From NCBI GenBank assembly GCA_020628545.1, contig JAHDEX010000014.1, forward strand, positions 1 through 64,000: a DNA stretch of 64,000 nt. Reading direction: 5' to 3'. This DNA is from Paracoccaceae bacterium (lineage in GTDB: Bacteria > Pseudomonadota > Alphaproteobacteria > Rhodobacterales > Rhodobacteraceae). Below the pieces are notes generated by a model. The model made no database searches and was not told the origin of the DNA. It saw nothing but the letters and a program-made list of their open reading frames with translations. The translations under genes were made by a program, and so were the position numbers. This document shows, in pieces, positions 1-8,455 of this stretch (position 1 is the stretch's first letter; every line of letters begins with the position of its first letter).

Positions 1-2
1 AG

Positions 3-2546
3 GACGAAGTGCCGATCAACGAATTCCGCGGCGAATGCCGCGCCTTCGCGGAGCATTGGGTCGGCGTCCAGCGGGAAGAATTCAAGCGCCTGGGCATCAC
101 CGGCACGTGGGACAAGCCTTACCTGACGATGGACTTCCACGCGGAACGCGTGATCGCGGAAGAGTTCATGAAGTTCTTGATGAACGGGACCCTCTATCAA
201 GGGTCGAAGCCCGTGATGTGGTCGCCGATGGAAAAGACCGCGCTGGCCGAGGCGGAGGTGGAGTACCACGACAAGGACAGCTTCACGATCTGGGTGAAGT
301 TTGAGGTCACCGGCGCGGGTGACGCCGCCTTAGATGGCGCAAAAGTCGTGATCTGGACCACGACGCCATGGACCATCCCGTCGAACAAGGCTGTCGTTTA
401 CGGCGAAAAGATCGCTTACGGCCTGTACGAAGTCACCGGCACGCCGGACGAATGCTGGGCCGCTGTGGGGGACAAATATCTGTTGGCTGACGCCCTCGCC
501 GCTGATGTGATGAAGCGCGCGCGGCTGGACGAGACGCAGTATACCCGCGTCCGCGACGTTACTGCTGACGAACTTGCGTCCATTTCCCTCAAACACCCGT
601 TGCATGGCGCCGAAGGCGGTCAGGGTGAATGGGATGACCTGCGCGACTTCCGCGCCGGGGATTTTGTGACTGACACCGAAGGCACAGGTTTTGTCCACTG
701 CGCCCCCTCCCACGGGATGGAGGAGTATGAGCTTTATCGCGATCTTGGGATGCTCGAACAGGTGATCACCTACAACGTGCTGGACGACGGTTCTTTCCGG
801 GCTGACTTGCCGTTCTTTGGCGGCAAATACATCCTGTCCCGAAAGGGCGGGGAGGGTGATGCAAACAAAGCGATCATCGACAAACTGGTCGAGGTTGGCG
901 GGCTGCTCGCCCGTGGCAAGATCACCCACTCCTACCCACATTCCTGGCGGTCCAAGGCCCCAGTGATCTATCGCAATACGCCGCAATGGTTTGCGGCCAT
1001 CGACAAGCCTGTCGGGGATGGCATGGATCAGCACGGCACAACGATCCGGGAACGGGCGCTCACTGAAATCGACAATGTGAACTGGCATCCGCAGTCCGGG
1101 CGCAATCGCCTTCATTCAATGATGGAAGCGCGGCCCGATTGGGTCTTGTCGCGTCAACGCGCTTGGGGCGTGCCGCTGACGTGCTTCACGCGAAAGGGTA
1201 AGCTGCCAACCGATCCCGATTTTCTGCTACGCGACCCTGCTGTGAACGCGCGGATCGTCGAAGCGTTTGAAACCGAGGGCGCGGACAGTTGGTACGAAGA
1301 CGGTGCAAAGGCGCGGTTCCTTGGCAACGACTACGCGCATGACGACTTCGATCAGGTGATGGACATTCTTGATGTGTGGTTTGACTCTGGCTCGACCCAC
1401 GCGTTCACTTTGCGCGACCGCGACGACGGCACCGAAGACGGTATCGCAGACGTCTATATGGAAGGCACCGACCAGCACCGCGGGTGGTTCCACTCCTCGC
1501 TGCTGCAATCTGTCGGGACAACCGGTCGTGCGCCTTATCGCAATGTCGTGACGCATGGGATGACGCTAGACGAGAAAGGCTTCAAAATGTCGAAGTCGAT
1601 CGGCAATACGATCGGCCCGGACGAAGTCATCAAGCAATACGGCGCCGATATCCTGCGCCTGTGGGTGGCGCAGACAGACTACACTGCTGATCAGCGGATT
1701 GGGCCGGAAATCCTGAAGGGAGTTGCTGACAGTTATCGCCGTCTACGCAATACGATGCGGTATATGCTTGGGTCCTTGGCGGACTTCACTGAGGCGGACC
1801 GTGTTGCTCCGGCCGACATGCCGGAACTGGAACGCTGGGTGCTGCATCGCGTGGCGGAACTGGATGAGGTCGTGCGCAAAGGCTATGCCGGTTTCGATTT
1901 TCAGGGCGTATTTCAAGCAGTGTTTACGTTTGCGACCGTCGATTTGTCGGCGTTCTACTTCGATATCCGCAAGGACGCGCTTTACTGCGATGGTGACACA
2001 CCGCGCCGCCGTGCCACCCGCACGGTGTTGGATTTGCTGTTCCATCGGTTGACGACGTGGCTGGCCCCGATCCTCGTTTTTACGATGGAAGAGGTCTGGT
2101 TGGAACGCTATCCGGGTGACGATAGCTCCGTTCACCTTGAAGATATCCCGGAAACGCCAGTGGACTGGCGGGATGAGGCACTGGCTGCGAAATGGGCGAC
2201 CGTGCGCAAGGTGCGCCGCGTCGTGACCGGCGCGTTAGAGGTTGAGCGGACAAACAAAGTGATCGGTGCCTCGCTTGAGGCTGCACCCACCGTCTATGTC
2301 GCTGAAGATGTGGCTACGGTGCTTGCGACGGTCAACTTCGATGACCTCTGCATCACGTCCGACATCCATGTCAGCACTGATACGGCCCCGGCGGACGCGT
2401 TCACCCTGGATGACGTCTCTGGTGTGGCGGTCGTTTTTGCCCGCGCCGATGGTGAAAAGTGCCAGCGCTGCTGGAAAATCCTGCCAGACGTGGGCACCCA
2501 CAGTCACCCGGGCGTCTGTGGCCGCTGTGAAGAGGCGCTGTCATAA
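3..2546 (+). CDS. ileS: Isoleucyl-tRNA synthetase, 5'-truncated by window edge
   Basis: This class Ia synthetase attaches isoleucine to tRNA-Ile in the cytoplasm. About 847 residues are visible; family members are about 930-1000 long, so the N-terminal part with the HIGH motif lies upstream of the window and the reading frame is already open at base 3. The visible part covers the editing domain, the KMSKS catalytic loop (GFKMSKSIGN, KMSKS at 1584-1598), the anticodon-binding region and a C-terminal zinc finger with the two pairs CQRC and CGRC. A GTG at base 9 is inside the gene and is not the start. The ogt-like gene follows within about 50 bases. The family assignment is secure. Confidence 0.97.
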   Translation, partial: DEVPINEFRGECRAFAEHWVGVQREEFKRLGITGTWDKPYLTMDFHAERVIAEEFMKFLMNGTLYQGSKPVMWSPMEKTALAEAEVEYHDKDSFTIWVKFEVTGAGDAALDGAKVVIWTTTPWTIPSNKAVVYGEKIAYGLYEVTGTPDECWAAVGDKYLLADALAADVMKRARLDETQYTRVRDVTADELASISLKHPLHGAEGGQGEWDDLRDFRAGDFVTDTEGTGFVHCAPSHGMEEYELYRDLGMLEQVITYNVLDDGSFRADLPFFGGKYILSRKGGEGDANKAIIDKLVEVGGLLARGKITHSYPHSWRSKAPVIYRNTPQWFAAIDKPVGDGMDQHGTTIRERALTEIDNVNWHPQSGRNRLHSMMEARPDWVLSRQRAWGVPLTCFTRKGKLPTDPDFLLRDPAVNARIVEAFETEGADSWYEDGAKARFLGNDYAHDDFDQVMDILDVWFDSGSTHAFTLRDRDDGTEDGIADVYMEGTDQHRGWFHSSLLQSVGTTGRAPYRNVVTHGMTLDEKGFKMSKSIGNTIGPDEVIKQYGADILRLWVAQTDYTADQRIGPEILKGVADSYRRLRNTMRYMLGSLADFTEADRVAPADMPELERWVLHRVAELDEVVRKGYAGFDFQGVFQAVFTFATVDLSAFYFDIRKDALYCDGDTPRRRATRTVLDLLFHRLTTWLAPILVFTMEEVWLERYPGDDSSVHLEDIPETPVDWRDEALAAKWATVRKVRRVVTGALEVERTNKVIGASLEAAPTVYVAEDVATVLATVNFDDLCITSDIHVSTDTAPADAFTLDDVSGVAVVFARADGEKCQRCWKILPDVGTHSHPGVCGRCEEALS

Positions 2547-2593
2547 GCGGCTCGCAACTTCGCGCGGGGCTGGACGACAGCCCCGTCGGTCCT

Positions 2594-3013
2594 TTGACTG
2601 TCGTGGTCGAGAATGATGCGGTGGTCGCGCTCGATTGGGTGCGACCACTGCGCAACGATGCGCATCAGGTGCTGGATGCAGCATGCCAACAGCTGCAAGA
2701 CTACTTTGCCGGGATACGGCATGCCTTTGACCTGCCGCTTGCACCGCAGGTTTCTGACTTTCAGAAACGGTTCGGACAAACCCTCTGCAATATCCCCTTC
2801 GGCGAGACGCGGACCTACGGCGACCTTGCAAAATTGATGGGCCGCCCTGCGCAGGCCATCGGGCAAGCCTGTGGCGCAAACCCGATTGCGATCATTATTC
2901 CCTGCCACCGCGTGCTCGCGGCAAGCGGGCTTGGCGGATATTCGGGGGCTGGCGGGATTGAGGCAAAGGTGAAACTACTGCGTCTCGAAGGTGCCGCATC
3001 GCTTTTGTTGTGA
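2594..3013 (+). CDS. ogt: Methylated-DNA-[protein]-cysteine S-methyltransferase
   Basis: This is a suicide repair protein that moves the alkyl group from O6-alkylguanine to its own cysteine. The active-site motif PCHRV is present with the acceptor Cys near residue 104, preceded by the DNA-binding helix-turn-helix region (GETRTYGDLAKLMGRPAQAIGQACGANP split over residues ~70-97). The start is unclear. TTG at 2594 is used here, but the frame stays open upstream to a TGA at 2528 and encodes a typical family start (DDSPVGPLTV), so CTG at 2570 or another non-ATG codon could be the true start. No ATG or GTG is available in that stretch. The gene follows ileS closely and may be co-transcribed with it. 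Confidence 0.88.
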   Translation: MTVVVENDAVVALDWVRPLRNDAHQVLDAACQQLQDYFAGIRHAFDLPLAPQVSDFQKRFGQTLCNIPFGETRTYGDLAKLMGRPAQAIGQACGANPIAIIIPCHRVLAASGLGGYSGAGGIEAKVKLLRLEGAASLLL

Positions 3014-3035
3014 CTGCGGCCATGGGCTGTGACGC

Positions 3036-3872
3036 ATGACGTTGACTGTTTTTCTGGCTGTGATCTGTGCCGCGTTCCTGCATGCGGCCTGGAATGCGGG
3101 TGTGAAGACAGGCGCGCGCAAGCAAACAGCGATGCTGATCCTGACGGTGTGGCAGGGTTTTGTGGGGCTCGCCATCGTGATCTGGCGCCCTTTGCCCGGA
3201 GCGGAGGTTTGGCCATGGCTGCTCGCCTCCGGCGTGGTGCACATGTTCTACCAGTTGTTTCTCGCCTATGCGTATGAGCAAGGCGATCTGAGCCGCGTTT
3301 ATCCTTTGGCGCGCGGCGCAGCACCGATGATGGTGATGGTGTTCAGCCTGTTTATCCTGCCCGATCCGGTCTCGCCAATGGAATACGCGGGTGTCGCGGT
3401 CCTTGGCGCAGGAATCATGCTGATGGCTTGGGGTGCCTTGGCATCGGGGGAAAGTCGTCGGCTGATCCCGTTTGCACTTGGGTCGGCCACCGCGACGGCG
3501 GCCTACACTGTGATCGATGGGTTGGGCGCGCGCGTCGCAGCGGATCCGCTGACATATGTCAGTTGGCTGCTTTTGATGTCAGCGGTTTTCTACGTCCCGG
3601 TCGCGCTTTGCCTGAAAGGCCGCGAGATCATCGTCGCGCCCCGTGCGGACTGGCTGAAAGGCTCTGTAATCGGGCTCATGTCTCTGGTGGCTTATGGGAT
3701 CGTTCTCTGGGCAATGACACAGGCGCCCATTGCCTTGGTTGCGGCACTGCGGGAAACGTCAATCCTCTTTGCAATGCTTCTGGGATGGCTGGTGTTTGGT
3801 GATCGTATGGACGGGGTGAAGGCCAGCGCGGGGGCGCTGATTGTCGCGGGCGTGGTGCTGACCCGCCTTTAG
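3036..3872 (+). CDS. DMT-superfamily (EamA) transporter
   Basis: This 278-residue, highly hydrophobic inner-membrane protein has about ten predicted transmembrane helices arranged as two EamA-type halves (roughly residues 5-137 and 145-277), the classical drug/metabolite transporter layout. Motifs typical of the family are the early 'FLHAAWNAGVK' and the repeated 'GVAVLGAGIMLM' and 'GALIVAGVVL' helix ends. The substrate cannot be read from sequence. Its 3' end overlaps the convergent phosphatidylcholine synthase gene by 4 bases, leaving no room for a conventional terminator. Confidence 0.88.
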   Translation: MTLTVFLAVICAAFLHAAWNAGVKTGARKQTAMLILTVWQGFVGLAIVIWRPLPGAEVWPWLLASGVVHMFYQLFLAYAYEQGDLSRVYPLARGAAPMMVMVFSLFILPDPVSPMEYAGVAVLGAGIMLMAWGALASGESRRLIPFALGSATATAAYTVIDGLGARVAADPLTYVSWLLLMSAVFYVPVALCLKGREIIVAPRADWLKGSVIGLMSLVAYGIVLWAMTQAPIALVAALRETSILFAMLLGWLVFGDRMDGVKASAGALIVAGVVLTRL

Positions 3873-4564
3873 CCGTCCTTGCCGAACATCACCTGCTGTG
3901 CTGCGCCCGCACAAAGCAGATAAATCGATGTTACCATCAGACCGTAATGTGCCCAAGAGGCTGGGTCGAAATCAACCCAAGCGGCCCAGCCCGCAAAAAA
4001 CGTCCAGGCCAGCGCCATGGGCAGGGTGACAGGACGCCACCGGGCCGTGCGTACGGGATGCACAAACTTGACCGGAAAGAACATGGCCGCCGCCAGCACT
4101 GCCACAAGCGCAAGGCTTACCCAGAAATTCGGCTGTAGCGCGAACAGGACCAAGACCACCATGTTCCAGCACCCGGGAAACCCCGAAAAGGAGTAATCCT
4201 TTGTTTTCATGCGGGTATCCGCGAAATACAGCGCGGAAGTGAAGGTGATGATGATGATCGCAAACCAGCCGGTCCACCCCGGCAGGAGCCCTGACTTGAA
4301 AAGCGCGTAGGCGGGGACAAACACGTAGGTGAGGTAGTCGATGATCAGGTCAAGCAAGACGCCATCAAACACCGGCGCGTTCGTTTTCACATCATACCGC
4401 CGGGCCAGTGGGCCATCGATCCCATCAACAAAGAACGCGACGACCAGCCACAGGAACATCAGGGACCATTTTTGATCTACAGCGGCCAACATGGCCAGCA
4501 TCGCGAAAACGGCGCCGGAACCGGTGAGGAGATGTACCCCAAGGGCTTTCATACCAAGTGTCAT
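3869..4564 (-). CDS. pcs: Phosphatidylcholine synthase (CDP-alcohol phosphatidyltransferase)
   Basis: Pcs condenses CDP-diacylglycerol with choline to give phosphatidylcholine in the inner membrane, the one-step bacterial route. The CDP-alcohol phosphatidyltransferase signature is visible as DGIDGPLARR followed by GVLLDLIID, giving the D-x2-DG-x2-AR ... G-x3-D-x3-D pattern near residues 45-75. Several transmembrane segments follow, and the protein ends in a hydrophobic helix. ATG at 4564 is chosen because it gives the usual N-terminus (MTLGMKALGVHLLTGSGAV) and 231 residues; upstream codons to 4654 read as non-family sequence. Choline-specific Pcs is inferred from overall similarity, with phosphatidylglycerophosphate synthase-like members as the alternative. 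Confidence 0.85.
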   Translation of the reverse strand: MTLGMKALGVHLLTGSGAVFAMLAMLAAVDQKWSLMFLWLVVAFFVDGIDGPLARRYDVKTNAPVFDGVLLDLIIDYLTYVFVPAYALFKSGLLPGWTGWFAIIIITFTSALYFADTRMKTKDYSFSGFPGCWNMVVLVLFALQPNFWVSLALVAVLAAAMFFPVKFVHPVRTARWRPVTLPMALAWTFFAGWAAWVDFDPASWAHYGLMVTSIYLLCAGAAQQVMFGKDG

Positions 4565-4718
4565 CCGGCGGTCATGCCGGAATTGCGTCGCTGGGGCAAC
4601 CAGTTCTGATGCTGAATGGGTGACCACGCGGAGCGGCCTACGGCCGCACGGCATGATCAGGGCAGGTGTGCTGCGATCTGGTCAGTCCGCAATCAGCGTT
4701 TCCGATGATGCGGGGTCG

Positions 4719-4755
4719 GAGCCTCCGGCGGAGGTATTTTCGGCAAGAAGAAAGG
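4719..4755 (+). repeat. Dispersed intergenic element, copy A
   Basis: A short hairpin (CCTCC at 4722-4726, loop GGC, GGAGG at 4730-4734) is followed by TATTTT and CGGCAAGAAGAA. The same arrangement occurs on the minus strand at 33062-33099 with a compensated stem change. Copy A lies between the stop of xerC and the start of pcs, pointing opposite to both genes, so it is not a simple terminator for either. The hairpin plus T-run nevertheless resembles a rho-independent terminator on the plus strand. Confidence 0.6.
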
Positions 4756-4761
4756 GATGAC

Positions 4762-5688
4762 TTAGCCAGCCTTCGGGTGCGCCTGATTGTAGACTTCCAT
4801 CAGGCGCGCTGTATCGACTGCGGTATAGGCCTGGGTGGTCGAAAGACTTGCATGGCCGAGGAGTTCCTGGATCGCGCGTAGATCGCCACCGGCGCTCAGA
4901 AGATGGGTCGCAAAGCTGTGGCGCATGGCGTGTGGGGTAGCGGTGGCTGGCAAGCCCAGTTGCAGGCGGGCCATTTCCATCACTTTTTGCACTGCGCGGG
5001 GATTCAGCGCGCCGCCACGGACGCCACGGAACAGCGGGGCGTCGACTTCGAGTGGATGTGGGCAGAGCCGGAGATAAGTCGCCACGGCATCACGGGCCGC
5101 GTCAATGACAGGCACAATGCGATCCTTGCCGCCCTTACCTCTGATCCGGAGCGTGTCGGGAAGCGGGACTGCCGCGCCAGTAAGGCTGAGTGCTTCGGAA
5201 ATGCGCAGGCCACATCCGTATAGTAACGTTACAACAGCGGCATCGCGCGCGGCAACCCACCCGTCGCGCGCCTGCAATTCAACCATGTCAATCATCGCGG
5301 CTGCGGCATCGACAGCAAGCGGGCGGGGAAGCTTTTTGGTGAACTTTGGACTGCGGGTCAGCAGGACGGCCGTCGGTTCAAACCCCTCCCGCTCCGCCAA
5401 CCACTTGTAAAAGGACTTTACGGCCGACAGCGACCGCGCGAGTGATCGCGCGCCGACGCCGCGTCCGCGTTCATGGGACATCCAGGAGCGCATGTCGCTG
5501 ACACTGACAATGGACAAAGCGCCCAGCCCCTGAGGCGCTGCTTTATGGCCGGTCATGAATGCAAGAAACCCAAGAACGTCAGCCTGGTAGGCTTTAAGCG
5601 TGTTTGCAGAGGCGCCGTTCAGCGCCTTGCAGTGTTCCAGCCAATCGCCAAGCGCGGCTGTAGCGGCAGGTGATGCTACGCCAACCAC
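4762..5688 (-). CDS. xerC: Tyrosine recombinase XerC
   Basis: XerC acts with XerD at the dif site to resolve chromosome dimers at cell division. The 308-residue protein has the N-terminal core-binding SAM-like domain (about 10-95) and the catalytic domain with the full R-K-H-R-H-Y set: Arg in GCGLRISE, Lys in GKGGKDR, HAMRH, the second His in LLGHASL, and the nucleophile Tyr in TTQAYTAV. The start is GTG at 5688, which overlaps the end of the upstream DUF484 gene by 13 bases, implying coupled translation. The xerC/DUF484 pairing matches the arrangement known in other Proteobacteria. XerD is not in the window. Confidence 0.94.
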   Translation of the reverse strand: MVGVASPAATAALGDWLEHCKALNGASANTLKAYQADVLGFLAFMTGHKAAPQGLGALSIVSVSDMRSWMSHERGRGVGARSLARSLSAVKSFYKWLAEREGFEPTAVLLTRSPKFTKKLPRPLAVDAAAAMIDMVELQARDGWVAARDAAVVTLLYGCGLRISEALSLTGAAVPLPDTLRIRGKGGKDRIVPVIDAARDAVATYLRLCPHPLEVDAPLFRGVRGGALNPRAVQKVMEMARLQLGLPATATPHAMRHSFATHLLSAGGDLRAIQELLGHASLSTTQAYTAVDTARLMEVYNQAHPKAG

Positions 5689-6383
5689 CGGCGCATCGCC
5701 CGTTCAAAGACGCCACCAAAGAATTGCAGGAGATCCGTGCCTTGCTGCGGCGTGAACTGGTGGGGGTCTTCGGAGCCCATCAGCAGGAGGCCCGCTTCGC
5801 GACCCGGGCCGAAGTCGAGCTTTAGACAGGCCTCAGACCGGATGAAAGAGGCCATGTCGCCATAGACGCCGTCTTCATCAACCGTGACTTGTCGCAATGT
5901 GACCGGGCGGACCGACATGTTGCGACCTTGGGTGATATAGTCGTCGATGGTGCCCACCGGCATGACCTGAACGATCTGACCGACTTTATCCAAGGCAGCG
6001 GTCTCATCGAAATACTCGGATTCGAGCACGAGGCGCATGACATCTACCCGCAACACCTCGGCGACGTCTCCGGTGAGATCTTTCAGGAACACTTCGAACT
6101 CGGTTGCGTCCATCATCCGCAGGATCGCACGGTGGATCTGGTTGGTTCCGGCGAGATTATCATAGGCGGCCGCAATCACAGAGCGGTGCGTGTCTTCGAG
6201 CCTGTCGAGACGCGCCTCAAGCCGTTCCATCGCGATCCCGCGCAGGTCCACAATATTGGACCCCATCGTGGTTTCGTTGGCTGCCACCAGCGCGCGCATG
6301 ATGTCTTTGTCATCAAGCACAGCATCGGGATCGGAAATAATATGCGCACGGACGGTCTCGTCCATCTGCGGTTTCGTGGTCAT
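5676..6383 (-). CDS. DUF484 family protein
   Basis: This 235-residue protein belongs to the DUF484 family, whose fold is GAF-like and whose function is not established. The start ATG lies after a clear intergenic gap. The N-terminal half contains a probable coiled-coil or helical segment (AMERLEARLDRLEDTHR, about residues 50-66), and the C-terminal half ends in the family-typical LLLMGSEDPHQF and GTDLLQFFGGVFERAMRRWL. It overlaps xerC and is probably its upstream operon partner. A role connected with recombination or division is only an inference from that linkage. Confidence 0.85.
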   Translation of the reverse strand: MTTKPQMDETVRAHIISDPDAVLDDKDIMRALVAANETTMGSNIVDLRGIAMERLEARLDRLEDTHRSVIAAAYDNLAGTNQIHRAILRMMDATEFEVFLKDLTGDVAEVLRVDVMRLVLESEYFDETAALDKVGQIVQVMPVGTIDDYITQGRNMSVRPVTLRQVTVDEDGVYGDMASFIRSEACLKLDFGPGREAGLLLMGSEDPHQFTPQQGTDLLQFFGGVFERAMRRWLA

Positions 6384-6488
6384 ACTGCCTGCCTAGCGTT
6401 TTGTTTTGCCGACACCCTAACAAACTCGTCCCGAAGGCAAACAGATTTCTGGAATGTGGTGGCACTTTTCCGCGGCATGTTGAATTTG

Positions 6489-6518
6489 GTGGCGTTTCGG
6501 ACTCACATCCGAAGCCAC
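6489..6518. repeat. Interrupted inverted repeat upstream of the arsR-type gene
   Basis: GTGGC-GT-TTCGGA and TCCGAA-GCCAC form an 11-base-pair stem with a 2-base bulge and a 6-base loop. It lies in the gap between the divergent DUF484 and ArsR-type genes, just before the first operator. It could be a leader hairpin or part of the regulator site; no T-run follows directly. Confidence 0.4.
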
Positions 6519-6521
6519 GTC

Positions 6522-6540
6522 ATTCACCTTTTTGGTTGAT
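6522..6540 (+). promoter_or_regulatory. Putative ArsR-family operator, site 1
   Basis: The sequence ATTCACC-N5-GGTTGAT is an imperfect inverted repeat (TTCAxCC...GGTTGAA type). It is repeated 38 bases downstream over the start codon of the adjacent ArsR-family gene. Paired sites of this kind suggest autorepression. Confidence 0.55.
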
Positions 6541-6559
6541 TGAAAGTCGAGAGGTTGTT

Positions 6560-6578
6560 ATTCACCCATATGGTTGAA
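6560..6578 (+). promoter_or_regulatory. Putative ArsR-family operator, site 2
   Basis: The sequence ATTCACC-N5-GGTTGAA matches site 1 in 13 of the 14 arm positions. It spans the ATG at 6570, so a bound repressor would block transcription or initiation directly. Confidence 0.55.
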
Positions 6579-6917
6579 CGAATCGATGCCGATCCGCTGG
6601 GCGATATTCTGAAGGCCGCATCTGACCCAACGCGGCGCGCAATTCTGACATTGCTCGCACAGGAAGGTCCGTTGCGGGTGACAGACATTCACCAGCGGTT
6701 TGAGACGAGCCTCAACTCTGTCTCCAAGCACATCAAGGTGCTGGAGAAAGCAGGGTTGGTCGTCCGCCGGACCGAATGGCGCGAACATTTAATCGAAGTG
6801 CAGATGGCGCCGCTGTCGCACATTGATGAGTGGTTTGCCGGTCTGCGGTCGATCTGGGCACTGCGGCTTGAGGCGCTCGACGCACTGATGACCAAAGGAG
6901 AGACGACCGATGACTGA
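6570..6917 (+). CDS. ArsR/SmtB-family winged-helix regulator
   Basis: This 115-residue protein is a dimeric winged-helix repressor. The helix-turn-helix is seen in DILKAASDPTRRAILTLLAQ, GPLRVTDIHQRFETSLNSVSKHIKVLEKAGLV and the wing VVRRTEWREHLIEV. The metal-binding CxC pair of arsenic-sensing members is absent, so it belongs with the metal-independent SdpR/YczG-like group. ATG at 6570 is preferred over TTG at 6540 because it gives the normal N-terminus. The last 8 bases overlap the SRPBCC gene that follows, an arsR-SRPBCC pairing common in Proteobacteria. Autoregulation is suggested by the two inverted repeats around the start. Confidence 0.88.
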   Translation: MVERIDADPLGDILKAASDPTRRAILTLLAQEGPLRVTDIHQRFETSLNSVSKHIKVLEKAGLVVRRTEWREHLIEVQMAPLSHIDEWFAGLRSIWALRLEALDALMTKGETTDD

Positions 6918-7335
6918 GCTGACACTGACGGTTGAACGCACCATCAACGCACCGCAGGAAGATGTTTTTAACGCCTGGCTCAAGCCAGAGACATTGCAAA
7001 AATTCATGACACCCGGCGCTGGGATGTCGGTACCACGGGCGGAAACTGACCCTCAAGCGGGTGGCCGATTTGCTATTGTGATGCAGGGAGAGGGTGGGGA
7101 AATTCCCCATGCAGGAACATATCGCGAAATCTCACCACATGACCGGATCGTTTTTACCTGGGAAAGCCCATATTCTGTTGATGATAGTACGGTCACTTTG
7201 ACGTTCGATACGGTTGCTGAAGGTACCCACGTCGTTTTGACCCACGTCCGCTTTGCTGACGAAACCGCCCGGGACAACCACAAAGGCGGATGGACCAGTA
7301 TTCTAAATGCGCTTGATGCGGCCGTGGCGGCGTAA
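6910..7335 (+). CDS. SRPBCC (AHSA1/START-like) domain protein
   Basis: This 141-residue single-domain protein has the helix-grip fold of the AHSA1/CalC group. The opening TVERTINAPQEDVFNAWLKPE, the central GGRFAIVMQGEGGEIPHAGTYREI and the closing KGGWTSILNALDAAVA are all typical. Such proteins bind hydrophobic ligands, but no ligand can be named here. It overlaps the ArsR-family gene by 8 bases and precedes a DUF1761 membrane protein, so the three form one operon. Confidence 0.87.
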   Translation: MTELTLTVERTINAPQEDVFNAWLKPETLQKFMTPGAGMSVPRAETDPQAGGRFAIVMQGEGGEIPHAGTYREISPHDRIVFTWESPYSVDDSTVTLTFDTVAEGTHVVLTHVRFADETARDNHKGGWTSILNALDAAVAA

Positions 7336-7345
7336 GGATTGAGCC

Positions 7346-7723
7346 ATGGATATTGCATTGATGAATTGGCCAGCCGTTGTGCTGGGTACGGTTCTGGCTT
7401 TCGGGCTCGGGATGATCTGGTTCTCTCCGATAATGTTTGGCAAGACATGGTCGACCGGCAGTCATGGGATTGCTCCGCCTGACAGTCCACCCGTGATGGC
7501 GATGGTGGTGCAGCTTGGTGGAACTTTCCTGCTCGCTTGCCTAGTCGGTATGACAGAGACGAACGAGGCCATTGGCACGGCGATTATTGGGATCTTGGCC
7601 GTCGCGCTGACCGTCGCGGGCATGGACCTTTTCAGTCAAAAGACTGGCAAGGCGACACTCGTGGATGCCGGATATATTGTGGCGGGTGGCGCGTTGATGA
7701 TTGTTGCACAGGGGCTGCTCTAG
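7346..7723 (+). CDS. DUF1761 family membrane protein
   Basis: This 125-residue protein has four predicted transmembrane helices and the DUF1761 hallmark FGLGMIWFSPIMFGKTW near the N-terminus. Its function is unknown. It starts 10 bases after the SRPBCC gene and is probably the third gene of the ArsR-controlled operon. Together they may form a small stress- or ligand-responsive unit, which is an inference from context only. Confidence 0.82.
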   Translation: MDIALMNWPAVVLGTVLAFGLGMIWFSPIMFGKTWSTGSHGIAPPDSPPVMAMVVQLGGTFLLACLVGMTETNEAIGTAIIGILAVALTVAGMDLFSQKTGKATLVDAGYIVAGGALMIVAQGLL

Positions 7724-7828
7724 GCGGCTCCCGCTTGATAGCAGAGGCCTTGCTGCATGTGTACATTGGCCTTTGCACCCGAACGGTTTACCCCCATAAC
7801 TGCGAGTCCGAACAGGCTGGGGGAAAGC

Positions 7829-8455
7829 ATGGATCTTCACATCTGGTACGCGTTTGTGGCGGCAACTGTGGTGTTGCTGATGATTCCCGGACCCACGATC
7901 ATTCTTGTTTTGACATATGCGCTGACGCAGGGACGAAAGGTGGCGCTGGCATCTGCGGCCGGGGTGGCTTTGGGCGATTTAGTGGCGATGACGGCGTCGT
8001 TGTTGGGGCTTGGTGCAATCGTGTTGGCCTCTGCCACGTTGTTCACCGCGATCAAGTGGGCCGGTGCGCTTTATCTGGTGTGGATGGGCATCGGGATGAT
8101 CCGATCGGCAAGTGCCGCAACGATCGCAACTGCTGATGCACCGGCGCTGCCTGCAAAGCGTATTTTCCGCAATGCGGCAGTGGTCACGGCGCTCAATCCG
8201 AAAAGCATCGTATTCTTTATTGCTTTTGTCCCACAATTCATCACACCCGAAGCGGCGTTGTTGCCACAGTTTGGCATTCTGGTCGCAACCTTTGTTGGAC
8301 TCGCGTTTCTGAATGCGCTGATCTATGCGGTGCTGGCTGATCGGCTCCGTGGGACCATCCGCAGACCATCAGTGATGACTTGGATGACGCGCGCGGGCGG
8401 CGGCGTACTGGTGGCCATGGGACTGGCCACGGCAACGTTGCGCCGTGCTGCTTAG
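7829..8455 (+). CDS. LysE/RhtB-family amino-acid exporter
   Basis: This 208-residue inner-membrane protein has about six transmembrane helices and LysE-family motifs: IPGPTIILVLTYALTQGRKVALASAAGVALGD split over residues 17-48, and the conserved NPKSIVFFIAFVPQF in the middle. ATG at 7829 has a GGGGGAAA ribosome-binding site and gives the normal N-terminus. The substrate is probably an amino acid or analogue, not further definable. The stop codon directly abuts the first codon of priA. Confidence 0.88.
   Translation: MDLHIWYAFVAATVVLLMIPGPTIILVLTYALTQGRKVALASAAGVALGDLVAMTASLLGLGAIVLASATLFTAIKWAGALYLVWMGIGMIRSASAATIATADAPALPAKRIFRNAAVVTALNPKSIVFFIAFVPQFITPEAALLPQFGILVATFVGLAFLNALIYAVLADRLRGTIRRPSVMTWMTRAGGGVLVAMGLATATLRRAA

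Noticed and set aside
5889-6539. Plus-strand open frame (216 codons) opposite the DUF484 gene
   Set aside because: It is antisense to a conserved gene and runs over the ArsR operator region; composition is not protein-like.
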